A stretch of 64,000 nt of DNA, taken from assembly GCA_900323505.1 (NCBI GenBank), contig OOIN01000007.1, positions 310,001 through 374,000 of the forward strand, written 5' to 3'. Below the pieces are notes generated by a model that saw only the letters and a list, made by a program, of their open reading frames with translations, did no database searches and was not told where the DNA came from. Positions 1-9,685 of the stretch are shown here, piece by piece. The DNA is from Ustilago trichophora. Its lineage: Eukaryota > Basidiomycota > Ustilaginomycetes > Ustilaginales > Ustilaginaceae. The stretch's first letter is position 1; each line of letters opens with the position of its first letter. The translations under genes were made by a program, and so were the position numbers.

Positions 1-792
1 ACTTCCTCGGTCACTGGACTAAACTCACCACCGTGCGAAAGCCCATCATCGCTGCGGTTAGCGGATTTGCTCTTGGCGGCGGTTGCGAATTGGCCATGAT
101 GTAAGTTGAAGCAAAACCCATCCCAGCACAATTATCCCCTTGGCACATACAGATAGATGATTTCTGACGCTTATTGTTTCAATCCTTTGCCGGCGGAATG
201 GACAGGTGCGACATCATCCTCGCTTCACCAACGGCCAACTTTGGCCAGCCCGAAATCAACCTCGGTGTGATTCCCGGTGCCGGTGGTACACAGCGTCTCA
301 CCAAGGCTGTTGGCAAGTCGACCGCCATGGAGATGGTCCTTACCGGCCGCAACTTTAGCGCTGACGATGCCGAGCGCCGTGGTCTGATCTCGCGCGTCGT
401 CCGCGAAGGAAGCGTGGTGGATGAGGCGGTCAAGGTGGCCTCGACAATCGCAAAGAAGGGCCAAATCGCCGTCCAGGCTGCCAAGGAGGGTGTCAATGCT
501 TGTAAGTGCCCCCTCCACTACTCCCACCCTGACATTCGCTCTTGAAACAGATCGTGTGTTGATGAAAGAGTTTTTTTTTTTGAATACTGACGAAACCTCC
601 TCTCCGTGTTCGGTTTTTCCTTCGTTGTGTATTGCTGGTTTTGGTGCGGGAACGACAGCCTTCGAACTCAACCTCCAGGAGGGAACCAGATTCGAGCGCC
701 GTCTCTTCCAGAGCCTGTTCGCTACCAAGGACCAGAAGGAAGGCATGGCTGCTTTCGCCGAGAAGCGCAAGGCCACCTTTACGCACGAGTAA
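1..792 (+). CDS. ECHS1: Mitochondrial short-chain enoyl-CoA hydratase, 3' part (three exons visible)
   Basis: Hydrates trans-2-enoyl-CoA in fatty-acid beta-oxidation, as crotonase-family Echs1 does in the mitochondrial matrix. The 5' end lies outside the window. Visible exons are 1-100, 206-501 and 659-792. Introns 101-205 (GTAAGT...CAG) and 502-658 (GTAAGT...CAG) keep the frame: the first junction restores MMCDI and the second restores VNASFEL. The two glutamates expected at the crotonase active site are present, in GGGCELAMM (exon 1) and in the [15 protein letters not shown] segment (exon 2). The C-terminus [15 protein letters not shown] is typical of Echs1 and ends at a normal place for the family. 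The mitochondrial targeting sequence would be upstream and cannot be seen. The family call is strong; the organelle is inferred from similarity to the ECHS1 branch. Confidence 0.92.
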
Positions 793-1121
793 ACCCTCTT
801 GAAGGAAAAGGTCACGAGTCGTTTGTCTCGTCTGTATGGTAGAAATGACATTTTCGAGAAAGCTCCACATTTTTCAATGCATAAACGCACAGACCTGAGA
901 GGAACTGCTTAAATTTTTCGTGATGGGGAGAGTTGGACCCTGCGCAAAGTGCCCCTGCCCATTTGCGCAATGAGCATCGAGATGGGTTTAGGTCACACGG
1001 GCTGAACCATGCTAGACTCCTCTTTTTCCCTCTCTATGTCCTTCATGACTGAGACAGCTCAGACCAAGCTACTGTACAGCCCAACCGAAAGCTTCTTTCG
1101 GAATCGGGGTGGAGAAGAAGA

Positions 1122-1146
1122 AGAGAGAGAGAGAGAGAGAGAGAGA
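1122..1146. repeat. (GA)n microsatellite
   Basis: Uninterrupted GA dinucleotides preceded by GAA units. A simple repeat in a non-coding region. Confidence 0.95.
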
Positions 1147-1172
1147 AAGATGTGGCCCATGCTCCCCTTCCT

Positions 1173-1210
1173 GAGCTGGAACTGAGCTGGAACTGAGCTG
1201 GAACTGAGCT
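1173..1210. repeat. 11-bp tandem repeat, about 3.5 copies
   Basis: The unit GAGCTGGAACT is repeated head to tail three times without mismatch, followed by a partial GAGCT. It lies about 230 bases upstream of the start codon of the small basic protein gene. Confidence 0.95.
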
Positions 1211-1439
1211 TTTCGGATGCAACGCAGGGTCTCTCAAAGGTTGCGTGCTTCCAGTGTTGGATAGAGTGAGTGCCTGCTGTGGCTACCTCGGCGCTGGTGT
1301 GAAAAGTATAAGAATCCAACTCCTCCTCGTCGTTCTTCCGTTTCTCTGCTCTCCGTCGTCGAACTTTGAAGTTCCTGATAAAGCACAACGCAACCACTCC
1401 AGTATCACCACCTCTTGAACACAATCTCTGATTACAAGC

Positions 1440-1802
1440 ATGTCGACTAAGCCTCGCTCAGACTCGGCCACATCCACCTCCTCTACCACCTCCACCACCT
1501 CCACCGACCCCTACGCCAACAGCTCCGTCTTCCGCAACTCACCCTACTATAAATCGCAGCAACTCGACGATCTTTCCCACGGCACCACCGCCAAAGCCCG
1601 TCGCTGGTCCGGTGCCAAGAAGAATCCCGGTGAAGGTCGATCCCATTTCGAATCGAGAATCATGTCGAGCGATCAGACCAAACTCACAAGGGACGAGATC
1701 AAGGTGTCGGTCAAGAAGAACAAGGATCTACCCACAAGGATCAAGAAGAATCACAGCCCCGCACAGGCTGCTAAAGTCTACGATGCTATGAACAAGGAGT
1801 AG
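1440..1802 (+). CDS. Small basic hypothetical protein, 120 aa
   Basis: I do not recognise this protein. The N-terminal 25 residues are almost only Ser/Thr. The middle (residues 25-60) has tyrosine- and serine-rich text around NSPYYKSQQLDDLSHG. The C-terminal half (70-120) is lysine-rich and probably helical, with SSDQTKLTRDEIKVSVKKNK followed by SPAQAAKVYDAMNKE. There is no signal peptide, membrane segment or known domain. The ATG at 1440 follows an AAGC context, and the ORF is single-exon with third-position usage like its neighbours, which supports real coding. It is convergent with the gamma-tubulin complex gene, 288 bases away. A lineage-specific regulatory or nucleic-acid-binding role is possible from the charge but is speculation. 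Confidence 0.65.
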   Translation: MSTKPRSDSATSTSSTTSTTSTDPYANSSVFRNSPYYKSQQLDDLSHGTTAKARRWSGAKKNPGEGRSHFESRIMSSDQTKLTRDEIKVSVKKNKDLPTRIKKNHSPAQAAKVYDAMNKE

Positions 1803-2090
1803 ACAGCTATATTGGTCTGCGTCAAAGCAGGCTGGTTAAGACATTTCCAAAGGTCGTTTCGAATCGTTTCGCAAATCCAGTTCCAAACCAGGTAGTTCCT
1901 AGTCGATTCTCCAAGTCGTACCAAATCAGTCTCGTCGTCATCGTTGTAGCCTTCTAGTACTTTTAGCAAATTCAAGCAAGCAATTTTCAGTCCCACACCT
2001 CAAGTTACCCCATCGTTTGTTGTCTCTTGCATGTCTGTGAATCTGGCATTGCACTCGTTCAAACAGCCGTGCGAGAGCGACCTGCCTGGA

Positions 2091-5000
2091 TCAATCAAGC
2101 TCAGCATAGAATCCACTCGCATTCAACCGACCCAACAACACCTCAACATTGCCCACACCTTCCCTTTCCGCCCCTTCTACACTTCTTCCCGCCTCATCCA
2201 CATCCAACCTTTTCAAATCCTCCAGTTCGTCCTCTGCCAACCTCGCCTTTTCCGCTTCGACATCTTGTCTCCTTTTTCCATATTGTCCTTTGCCCTCTCC
2301 GTCTCTTTCCTGAGTTGCTACTGGGTTGGCATCAGAGGTGGAGGGCCTGCGATCCTTCAGAATCATCAGAGCTTGGATAAAGGTTTCCATGCGGCTTCTG
2401 AAGTAGCGGCGGAGATTGTTGAAATCGTCAAAGGTGGGTGTTTCGACCGAGGTTGTGGTGGGAGTGTGGAAGTCGATGCAGAGTTGAGCAAAGTCGAGCA
2501 CGCTTTGGAGGAGATCATTGACGATGTTGAGAACTCGGCGCTGTTTGGATTTGAGGAAACAGGTGGACAACATTCGGTCGAGGATGCGCTCGTGATAGCG
2601 TGCAAGGGAGAAAACGTCCTTGAGCTCGAGACTGGACGTCATGAGTGCTGCCCGTTCTTCTTCTTCCAGTGTCTCTTCGTCGAGGTCTCCATCGCCATTT
2701 TCGCCTTCCACAGCAGCAGCGTCAGCTTGGGTTCGAGGACGCGAGGAGCGAGAAGCAAGCTCATCACTGACCTCCCTCCTCACCCTCTCCAACCTCTGCA
2801 TGAATCCTGTCCAATGCGACTCAATCCCAATCTCATGCACAAAGCCTCCAAAAGTGTCCAAAAAGTGGTTGAGCTCCCATCTGAACTGCTGCATCATCGC
2901 ACGGGTTCGAAAGTCAAAGGTAAACGCCGCACTCGTCGACTTGAATGTGCATGCCCACGCCGACCTCATCGCCACTTTGCACCTCTTGATGCGCAGCAGC
3001 ATGTTCCACAGTCGCTGGTATCTCGATTGGGCCACTTGTGTGAGCAAGGGCGAGATGAGGGGAGGCGGATGAAAGGATAAGGTGAGCCAGTCTAGAGCGT
3101 CGATCGAGGATGGGTCTGTCCACGTTGGCTTTCCTTTGCTTCCTTTCGAGGACGAGGCCGAGCGAGGTTCAACAACTGCAAAGGACAGCCGTTCATCCAG
3201 ATCCTTGAAAGCAAGCGAGACGGCATCCTCGGTCCTTCCGTTGCGGTGCAGTCGATCTTCGTGGGCTTGTCGCATACCCGATACAGTCTCAATGACAGCC
3301 GTGTTGAGTGCAGACGACAGCAGAGTGTCGTTGGGCGGCCACACGCCTTCTGCTGTCAATCGCCTGTTCATCGCTACCACCGCGCGACCAGAAGTAGATG
3401 TAGCGTCATCCAAAACACTAGCCTGATCCACATCGAACAAGCTCGACACGACCTGTCGTTCAAAATGAATGCTACCGAGCAACAAGAAGCGCTTGCAGGT
3501 CTCGAGGTAGGTGCCAAGACCGAGATCCTGAAAAAAGACGCTGATGAGCGACATGTTGATGAGGCGAGCCCAGCTTTCGAAGGGCGCGACGAGGCTGGAT
3601 TGCGTGACACGATCGAAGGAAGCAGAGGAGATGGAGTTGTCCGTAACGGGAGGACAAGCTGCGGAAGATAGGTAGAGTAGGAGCGAGTCTTGCTCACTGT
3701 CGGCTGGCGGGGCACGCAAAGGGTGAGATGGACCTGGCTGTAGACCTGCTGGTTCCATAGCGGTGTCCGTGGGATCGGTAATGCCAGGAAGTGCAGTGAA
3801 GAGCTGCGACATGCGCGCAAAATGATCCTCGATCGACAGCTCCACTGTCAGGCTGCTTGCCGGGAGGGGATTGCTTGCTGGATCGACATCGTCTGCTGGC
3901 TGCGCTAGAAGTATACTCGAGCTGAGCGGCGAAGAGGTGGCATTCGTTGCGGTTTCCGTACCTGCGCCGCCCGCCTTCCGCCTTTGTCTACGCCATCGAG
4001 CAATCTCGCGCTTGAATTGGACGATGTGCTCATCGACGGCATTGACCTGTGTCTGACTCTCGGGCAACGACCAGAGCCACGTAGGCAGTTCTACCCGCGC
4101 AGCCGACGCTTTTCCCTGTGCATGCAACGACCATTGATGCACGAGGGGTTGGTCTTCCGGAGCTGCTTTCTTGAGCAGTCTAAGCGCTCTTCCTGCTTCA
4201 AGGAATGCTCTTGCATGACGAAAAGGGAGGAAGCTAGGCACTGCGGACGGCTTGAGTGTGTAGCCAACATCCTCTTCGCCTCTTTCATCGAGTGACCAGT
4301 CGACCACAGCGCCACTCCATGGTGTAGAAATATGGGCGCCAACCGAGTCGGAATCTGCCTTGAAGGCGCCTGGTCTGTCGTCGAGTTCACCGGTTCTGTC
4401 CGACTGGAAACCAGGAAATCCGACCCAGCGAGCAACCTGCTGGCGCCATGTCAAGCTTGTTCGATCGAGAAGGTAAGCGAGTACCGCTGAAGGGAGAGAT
4501 GGCGCGCCGGATGCGAGTGAGGCAGCGAGATGAGCGTGAAGATGTGACAAGGTGGCATGTGTCGACTCAAGCCACTTGAGCGGACGGAAGGGCGGGAGTC
4601 GTGGCTGGCCGCAAGACAAAAGGTTGCCGAGGCTCTTGAGAACAGCGAAGCAGGGATCGAGCTCTGCGTGAGCGTTGAGTACAGCGATCGAAGCAGTGTC
4701 ATGCGACGCGATACTGCCCGTGAGCGTTGAAGTCTGGGATGCGAGCTCGCCTTTGAACCAAGTGACGACAGTATCTAGGGCCGCGGCTAGTGCAGGCGCT
4801 TCGTTGCAAAGTCCCGCAGCAGAGCGATGCACCACGAGGATGCGGTCGTCGATGCGTCGGAGCAGCGCGCCAATGTCGAGAAAGGGGCGAATGACGCTAT
4901 CTGAGGCAGCTTGACTCCAGCCCATGATACGCTCTGATCCGATCCATGGTTGTATCATGGCGGCTGGAAGTTGCTCTGGAGTTTCCATATTGTCGCCGGC

Positions 5001-5765
5001 GGCAGCGAGGGAAGCATGCAGTGTAGACTGCTCTTTGACGAGTCGTCGCAGCAGGCGCGCATCTTTGCGATGTTGCAACGTTGCAGCCCACGCAAATGAA
5101 GCCGAGTCTGCGTCCCATTGAAAGTGATCTGATGATGTGCCTGTCGTGGCTGTGATGACGAGTGACCGCAAAACTTGCTGAGTTGGATGCACAGGTGCAA
5201 GGTGCTGGTCTGGTGTCTCTGGTGCTTGTTCACTCGAGGCCTTATCTTGGATCGCCTCCAATATCGTTTGTTGACTCGACCGCGTCGCTTCGCTGACGGC
5301 AAGGTCCAGTATTCTGAATTTTGCGGGCGAACCTCTAAACTTGACGGTCGCAGGCTGATCAGCCGGTCGGAGATCTTGGTCCCAAAGGGACGATCCTGAT
5401 GAGCTCAAGCTTGAGCTAGAGACAGGTCGACGGATGGGTCGTTTGGAGGGACCTGGAGAAGAGGCGAGATCGACATCGCTTGCCGAGACGCGAGGGAGTG
5501 ATGCAAAGGGGGATGGGAGCTCCGGGATGTGCGTGTGCCCGAGATCGTAGGTAGCTGTCCTCCTTTTGGTGAAAGAGTCCAATACAGGATCACTTCCGGT
5601 CTGAGGATCTTGTAGAAGCGGTCCAATGCGATAGGGAGCAGGCAGAGCGCTAGACGGGGATGAGAGGAAGGTCGAAGATACGAGTTGATCTTGGAGCCGC
5701 GATGGTTCGAGGTTGAGCGATGGCAGAGGCGGCACCTCGAGCACGTCGAGCGATTCGAACGGCAT
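2091..5765 (-). CDS. Gamma-tubulin complex component, GCP5/GCP6-like (Spc97/Spc98 family), 1224 aa
   Basis: Spc97/Spc98-family proteins assemble with gamma-tubulin into the ring complex that nucleates microtubules at the spindle pole body. Single exon starting at an ATG at 5765. The N-terminal 250 residues are Ser/Pro-rich and low complexity. The middle carries GRIP1-like helices, including FLPFRHARAFLEAGRALRLL. The C-terminal third has the GRIP2 signature: a DWLTLSFHPPPLISPLLT segment, then YQRLWNMLLRIKRCKVAM, FRWELNHFLDTFGGFVHEIG and ARYHERILDRMLSTCFL. The last residues LLGRLNASGFYAELD are a usual family terminus. Length and long inserts fit GCP5/GCP6 (Alp16-like) better than core GCP2, GCP3 or GCP4; that subtype call is inference. 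It shares a 303-base divergent promoter with the polymerase delta subunit gene. Confidence 0.82.
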   Translation of the reverse strand: MPFESLDVLEVPPLPSLNLEPSRLQDQLVSSTFLSSPSSALPAPYRIGPLLQDPQTGSDPVLDSFTKRRTATYDLGHTHIPELPSPFASLPRVSASDVDLASSPGPSKRPIRRPVSSSSLSSSGSSLWDQDLRPADQPATVKFRGSPAKFRILDLAVSEATRSSQQTILEAIQDKASSEQAPETPDQHLAPVHPTQQVLRSLVITATTGTSSDHFQWDADSASFAWAATLQHRKDARLLRRLVKEQSTLHASLAAAGDNMETPEQLPAAMIQPWIGSERIMGWSQAASDSVIRPFLDIGALLRRIDDRILVVHRSAAGLCNEAPALAAALDTVVTWFKGELASQTSTLTGSIASHDTASIAVLNAHAELDPCFAVLKSLGNLLSCGQPRLPPFRPLKWLESTHATLSHLHAHLAASLASGAPSLPSAVLAYLLDRTSLTWRQQVARWVGFPGFQSDRTGELDDRPGAFKADSDSVGAHISTPWSGAVVDWSLDERGEEDVGYTLKPSAVPSFLPFRHARAFLEAGRALRLLKKAAPEDQPLVHQWSLHAQGKASAARVELPTWLWSLPESQTQVNAVDEHIVQFKREIARWRRQRRKAGGAGTETATNATSSPLSSSILLAQPADDVDPASNPLPASSLTVELSIEDHFARMSQLFTALPGITDPTDTAMEPAGLQPGPSHPLRAPPADSEQDSLLLYLSSAACPPVTDNSISSASFDRVTQSSLVAPFESWARLINMSLISVFFQDLGLGTYLETCKRFLLLGSIHFERQVVSSLFDVDQASVLDDATSTSGRAVVAMNRRLTAEGVWPPNDTLLSSALNTAVIETVSGMRQAHEDRLHRNGRTEDAVSLAFKDLDERLSFAVVEPRSASSSKGSKGKPTWTDPSSIDALDWLTLSFHPPPLISPLLTQVAQSRYQRLWNMLLRIKRCKVAMRSAWACTFKSTSAAFTFDFRTRAMMQQFRWELNHFLDTFGGFVHEIGIESHWTGFMQRLERVRREVSDELASRSSRPRTQADAAAVEGENGDGDLDEETLEEEERAALMTSSLELKDVFSLARYHERILDRMLSTCFLKSKQRRVLNIVNDLLQSVLDFAQLCIDFHTPTTTSVETPTFDDFNNLRRYFRSRMETFIQALMILKDRRPSTSDANPVATQERDGEGKGQYGKRRQDVEAEKARLAEDELEDLKRLDVDEAGRSVEGAEREGVGNVEVLLGRLNASGFYAELD

Positions 5766-6068
5766 GTCTCTTTGGCTGATGGGGTGAATCGATTGCGATC
5801 ATACGAGAGAATGCATGATGTGGATGTAGATGAATAGATGATGGCAATCTTGAGTGGACGAACCAACCAAAGTTACGGAAGTCGAGATATCCGGCAGAGT
5901 TGAGGTGTTGGTCTCTGAAGCCAAAAAAGTGCGGTTTGACGCGCTTTTGCGTCAATCAACGCGTCGGTCATTCCTCGTGCAACCCTCGTTTGACATTTCT
6001 TCTGCTCAGCCTCTTTGTCTTCCTTGTCGTCTTCCTCGACATTATCTCCTACTGATCAATTCTGCACC
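5766..6068. promoter_or_regulatory. Divergent intergenic promoter (GCP-like / POLD2)
   Basis: This 303-base interval separates the two ATGs and must hold both promoters and 5' UTRs. The right side, 5985-6060, is pyrimidine-rich, as is common ahead of fungal start codons. No clear TATA box was seen. Confidence 0.6.
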
Positions 6069-7577
6069 ATGCCAGCACCAATAGAGCGCCAGTTGATCAC
6101 TCCCATTTCCGATACCGATACCGCCTCCGACCTCTCCAAGGCTTTCCTGGTCCCGCTCGGCTCGCGCTCGTACAGCAAACAGTATGCACAGCTCTACGAC
6201 TATCGTCTTGCCTACCTCAAGAAGCGTATCCTTCCCCGCGCGCAATCTCGGTGGATCGACAACTTTGACGCATTCTCGCAATCTCAATCGCAGCCCTCGT
6301 CCCAATTGGACACATCCGATGCCGGACCTTCCAGTGCTAGAGTAAGGATGGACAACCCACCCAAGTTTGTCGATCGGATTCTTGACGTGCGACAGGGAGA
6401 CATTTGCTACATTGTCGGCAATGTGTATTGTGCCATGCCGCTCAAGCCTGATGTATTGGAGGACCTGACAAGAGAGCAGTGGTTGGCACCGCAACCGGTC
6501 CGATCCAAATACGTCGATTATGCCAAAGACGAACTCTACATAGAAGACCAGAGTGGACGTGTCAAGCTGGTTGGCGACGCCATTCGTGGAGGATCTGCTC
6601 TTCGGTCCATGCTCATCACCGGTGTTGTGGCCGCCGTGCTTGGCACAGAGACCCGAGCGGGAGACTTTGACGTTGTCGATGCCGTTTTTGCCTCCCTCCC
6701 CACACCATCTCCTTCGAAGCCATTGTCAAACGCCGTGGACGGGAGAGCGAAGGCGGAACAAGGTCAAGATCAATGGGTGGTGCTCATGAGCGGACTCGCT
6801 ATCGGTGGAGAATCTGCGCTAGAGTCCGAACTTTCCATGCAGCTTCTCGTCGAATATCTTACCGGAGAGCTCGGTAGCGACTCCGACCGCTCCGTAGCCT
6901 CCAACATCGTCGCCGCCGTCATCGCAGGCAACTCCCTCGCCCCACCCACTCGCAGCGAAGAAGAAGAGAAACCCAAACGATACGGTCAAGACCAGCCCAC
7001 TTTTTCTTCCGCGCCTACTCTCGCGCTCGATCAGCTGCTCACCGACCTCTGCTCCACCATGCCCGTGCACCTTCTTCCAGGCGAACGAGATCCTGCATCC
7101 GTAGCCATCCCCCAACAACCGATCCATTTTGCCTTGCTGCCAAGAGCAGGCCGATTCGACTCGCTGCACCGCCACACCAACCCTGCATGGGTCTCCATCG
7201 GCAACCGCAAGATACTCGGCACAGCAGGACAAAACATCGATGACATTTACAAGTACGTCGACGAACCAGACGCAAATCGCATCGAAATGGCACTTCGCAC
7301 CCTCGAATGGGGACACCTAGCCCCCACCGCACCCGACACGCTCTGGTGCTACCCCTTCAAATCAACAGACCCTTTCGTCCTCAAGGAAAGACCAGATATC
7401 ATGGTCATCGGCAATCAACCTGCATACGCAAGTGCAGTCTACAAGTTCGATGTTGAAGAAGAGGATCACGGATGCAGGGTGATACTGCTTCCAGAGTTTG
7501 CAAAGACCAAGCAAGTTGTGCTGCTCAATTTGGCGAGTCTCGAGACCAAGCTTGTGACTATCGATACGCCGTTGTAG
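6069..7577 (+). CDS. POLD2: DNA polymerase delta small subunit (POLD2/Pol31/Cdc1), 502 aa
   Basis: B-subunit of DNA polymerase delta, which bridges the catalytic and Pol32-type subunits during lagging-strand synthesis and repair. The N-terminus has the family segment SRSYSKQYAQLYDYRLAYLK. An OB-like region follows around GDICYIVGNVYCAMPLKPD. The inactive calcineurin-like phosphoesterase domain begins at WVVLMSGLAIGG, and ESELSMQLLVEYLTGELG is the standard next element. The domain continues through PGERDPASVAIPQQPIHF to a C-terminal FVLKERPDIMVIGNQP. The frame is open from an ATG at 6015, but the ATG at 6069 has the better context (CACCATGC) and gives the usual length, so I chose it. Single exon; nuclear function from family knowledge. 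Confidence 0.92.
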   Translation: MPAPIERQLITPISDTDTASDLSKAFLVPLGSRSYSKQYAQLYDYRLAYLKKRILPRAQSRWIDNFDAFSQSQSQPSSQLDTSDAGPSSARVRMDNPPKFVDRILDVRQGDICYIVGNVYCAMPLKPDVLEDLTREQWLAPQPVRSKYVDYAKDELYIEDQSGRVKLVGDAIRGGSALRSMLITGVVAAVLGTETRAGDFDVVDAVFASLPTPSPSKPLSNAVDGRAKAEQGQDQWVVLMSGLAIGGESALESELSMQLLVEYLTGELGSDSDRSVASNIVAAVIAGNSLAPPTRSEEEEKPKRYGQDQPTFSSAPTLALDQLLTDLCSTMPVHLLPGERDPASVAIPQQPIHFALLPRAGRFDSLHRHTNPAWVSIGNRKILGTAGQNIDDIYKYVDEPDANRIEMALRTLEWGHLAPTAPDTLWCYPFKSTDPFVLKERPDIMVIGNQPAYASAVYKFDVEEEDHGCRVILLPEFAKTKQVVLLNLASLETKLVTIDTPL

Positions 7578-7839
7578 CCATGTTTTTGGATTTGGACAAT
7601 GCCATTGATTCGGAAGAAGTTTAATTTGTTGTGCTGAGTGCCTTGTCGGGACTGTGTGTCTGCTCGTGGTTCTCCTTCGACGACAGCGACCGGAAAGATT
7701 ACTGAACACGCTCCGCTGTGAGACAGACCAAAAACGTGCGACCAGAGCATGCAAGTCCTCACTTTCACTCACAAACGCGCACAGCCGGTTTCAGAAGCAA
7801 TAGCATTGCGCTGTTCCACAAAGAATATGCATTCCTTTT

Positions 7840-9315
7840 TTAAACTGACAACTTACTTGCTGATGCCGCCGAAGGCAGACCGACGTCACTGACCAGCTCC
7901 CAAACCCTTCTCTGTCTCTTGAGTGCATTCCCGGCATCCACGACCGCACTTTCCTCGCCCAAATCCCACATGGTTAGGTTGCTATACTGTCCACCGGCGT
8001 TGTTGATCAGATCCCTGAGGGCGTCCCATTCGTCCAGCACTGTTCCAGCCAACGCTGTGGGATGGATGGTGGGCACATTGAGTAAAGGGTCCCATTCTCG
8101 TTCTAAATCTTCGAACGTCGCATCTAGCCCTCCTGCCAGCCCACCTGTCGCATCAGTGAGTGGAGGTAGGGAGAGAGGGGAAGACGGGGGAGAGTAGAGG
8201 GGGTACGAGTCGGCAAGCAGATGGCGAAATTCAACACATCGATTGTGGGCAGTTTGAATGGTGAGTCGTCGGAACTTGTCGTTCTTGCTCGGTCGGGCGG
8301 GCGCCAAGCCTTCGCTCAGCTCGAGTGCGGAGAGGTCTGTCCAGAGCTCATCTATTGGATTGACTCGGGATGGGGGTTGCTGTTGCTGTGTTGGTTGTGA
8401 GGGTGCGAGGTCTTCCGCTGCTGCTGCTGGTTCTGGCGGTGCTGCATCTTGTGTTTCGGTATCTGGGCTCCCCACTCCTGGTGGTGGTGGTGCTTCGAGA
8501 TCGGTGTAGTGCCGTCTCGGCCGTTGCAATAGCCTCCTGAGCACGTTGCTATCCCTCGTGATATCCCCATAGTCCTTTGGTGCGGACCAGATCAGCCATT
8601 CCAAGTCTGCCAGCGTCCTAATCTCATCCGCCTCTTCAAAAGCAAGATTGGTATCTACAATTCTCAACACCCTAACTTTCCTGAAGATCGGTGCTGAGAA
8701 CCCTCCGACAAAGCTGTGCGGATTGACACTAGTCAGCCGGACCGGCTGACATGCCGTACCATACGTGTGTGCCGCGTGCAAGCTGAGCAATTCTCCCGAG
8801 AGTGCGACGTCTTGAAGTTTTCTACAACACCGCAAGATCGTACGCACCGAAACGTGTACATGCTCTCGCATGTCCGTGATGTACCCTGCTTCGTTGTATG
8901 ATGGTGGAGAGAGTGCAGTAATCAGGTCAGAGTCGGAAGAGTCTGGCCCAACCCAAAGACGACGAACATAGCGGGCTAGCTTGGCATCGGACTTGACGAG
9001 TGCTGCGAACGAGTGAATCGTCGAAGAGGAGCATAGTGCGATCGTAGAAAATACGAGAGGGGAGAGCCGTTCGTGATAGTACTTGGACACACAGAGGAGG
9101 TGGAGCTTGGCGGTATTCTCTGTGGCGGTGGAGGCAGCAAATTCGAGGATGTAAGTGATCAGCTCGCTCGGGAGGGAGGAGGCCAGGTTGCGAAGTCGAG
9201 CAGCGGCCTCGTCTGCGGCAGGATTCGGTGTGGAAGAGACGAGGCGCTTCGCGGCAGAGCGTTTCGAGGAGGCCTTGCTCGTGCCTGAGCTGAGCTTGGT
9301 TGGGGCGGGCACCAT
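7840..9315 (-). CDS. F-box-like protein of unknown target, 491 aa
   Basis: Residues 45-90 read as a degenerate F-box: SLPSELITYILEFAAS, then LLCVSKYYHERLSPLVFSTI. Such modules bind Skp1 in SCF ubiquitin ligases, but I see no recognised substrate domain after it. The middle (90-260) has leucine-rich, LRR-like text around KLARYVRRLWVG, KLQDVALSGELLSL and FRKVRVLRIVDTNL. A proline/glutamine-rich low-complexity insert follows at about 270-320, then a region ending VWELVSDVGLPSAAS. The ATG at 9315 is in an ACCATGG-like context on the minus strand. It is divergent from YJU2 with 370 bases between. F-box is the best call; function unknown. Confidence 0.68.
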   Translation of the reverse strand: MVPAPTKLSSGTSKASSKRSAAKRLVSSTPNPAADEAAARLRNLASSLPSELITYILEFAASTATENTAKLHLLCVSKYYHERLSPLVFSTIALCSSSTIHSFAALVKSDAKLARYVRRLWVGPDSSDSDLITALSPPSYNEAGYITDMREHVHVSVRTILRCCRKLQDVALSGELLSLHAAHTYGTACQPVRLTSVNPHSFVGGFSAPIFRKVRVLRIVDTNLAFEEADEIRTLADLEWLIWSAPKDYGDITRDSNVLRRLLQRPRRHYTDLEAPPPPGVGSPDTETQDAAPPEPAAAAEDLAPSQPTQQQQPPSRVNPIDELWTDLSALELSEGLAPARPSKNDKFRRLTIQTAHNRCVEFRHLLADSYPLYSPPSSPLSLPPLTDATGGLAGGLDATFEDLEREWDPLLNVPTIHPTALAGTVLDEWDALRDLINNAGGQYSNLTMWDLGEESAVVDAGNALKRQRRVWELVSDVGLPSAASASKLSV

Positions 9316-9685
9316 GGCTGCCTGTGAGTGCGTATTGATACTATGTATTCATTTCCTATGCCGGTTCTTTGAAAGTTCTCGATGGCGAGCAGAGAAGCTT
9401 GGTGGCGGAAGGAGAATGTCGGCGTTTATGTACCAAACACAATGTAAGACGTGCTTCCTCCACTTGTCCGCGTCCCGATTCCCACTCTATTCCCGATTTA
9501 GACTTCACTCCAGCAGTGGTTACGCGACCCCATCTCGAAATCGGGACGGCCGTTGAGAATTCAGGGTTCACTTTGACATGAACTCAGCCTCAAGTTTGAT
9601 GTTTGCATATCTGTCACTCTCTGCCACCTTCCACCATCATCCCTAACACTCCGTCTCGGTATACATCAGTACCCCGCGCGCCAAA
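9316..9685. promoter_or_regulatory. Divergent intergenic promoter (F-box-like / YJU2)
   Basis: A 370-base interval between two divergent start codons. The part before 9686 is rich in CT and CA, typical of a fungal 5' UTR. No RNA gene or repeat seen. Confidence 0.55.

Larger units (their letters stand above)
793..1439. other. Intergenic: Echs1 3' end and promoter of the next gene
   Basis: About 650 bases without a supported gene. It holds a (GA)n tract at 1122-1146, a short tandem repeat at 1173-1210, and a pyrimidine/A-rich stretch with a TATAAG-like sequence near 1306 that could serve as the core promoter of the gene starting at 1440. Confidence 0.6.

Noticed and set aside
2031..3080. Plus-strand 349-codon ORF
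   Set aside because: Antisense to the C-terminal part of the GCP-like gene, which has clear GRIP2 motifs; the plus-strand product is compositionally odd.
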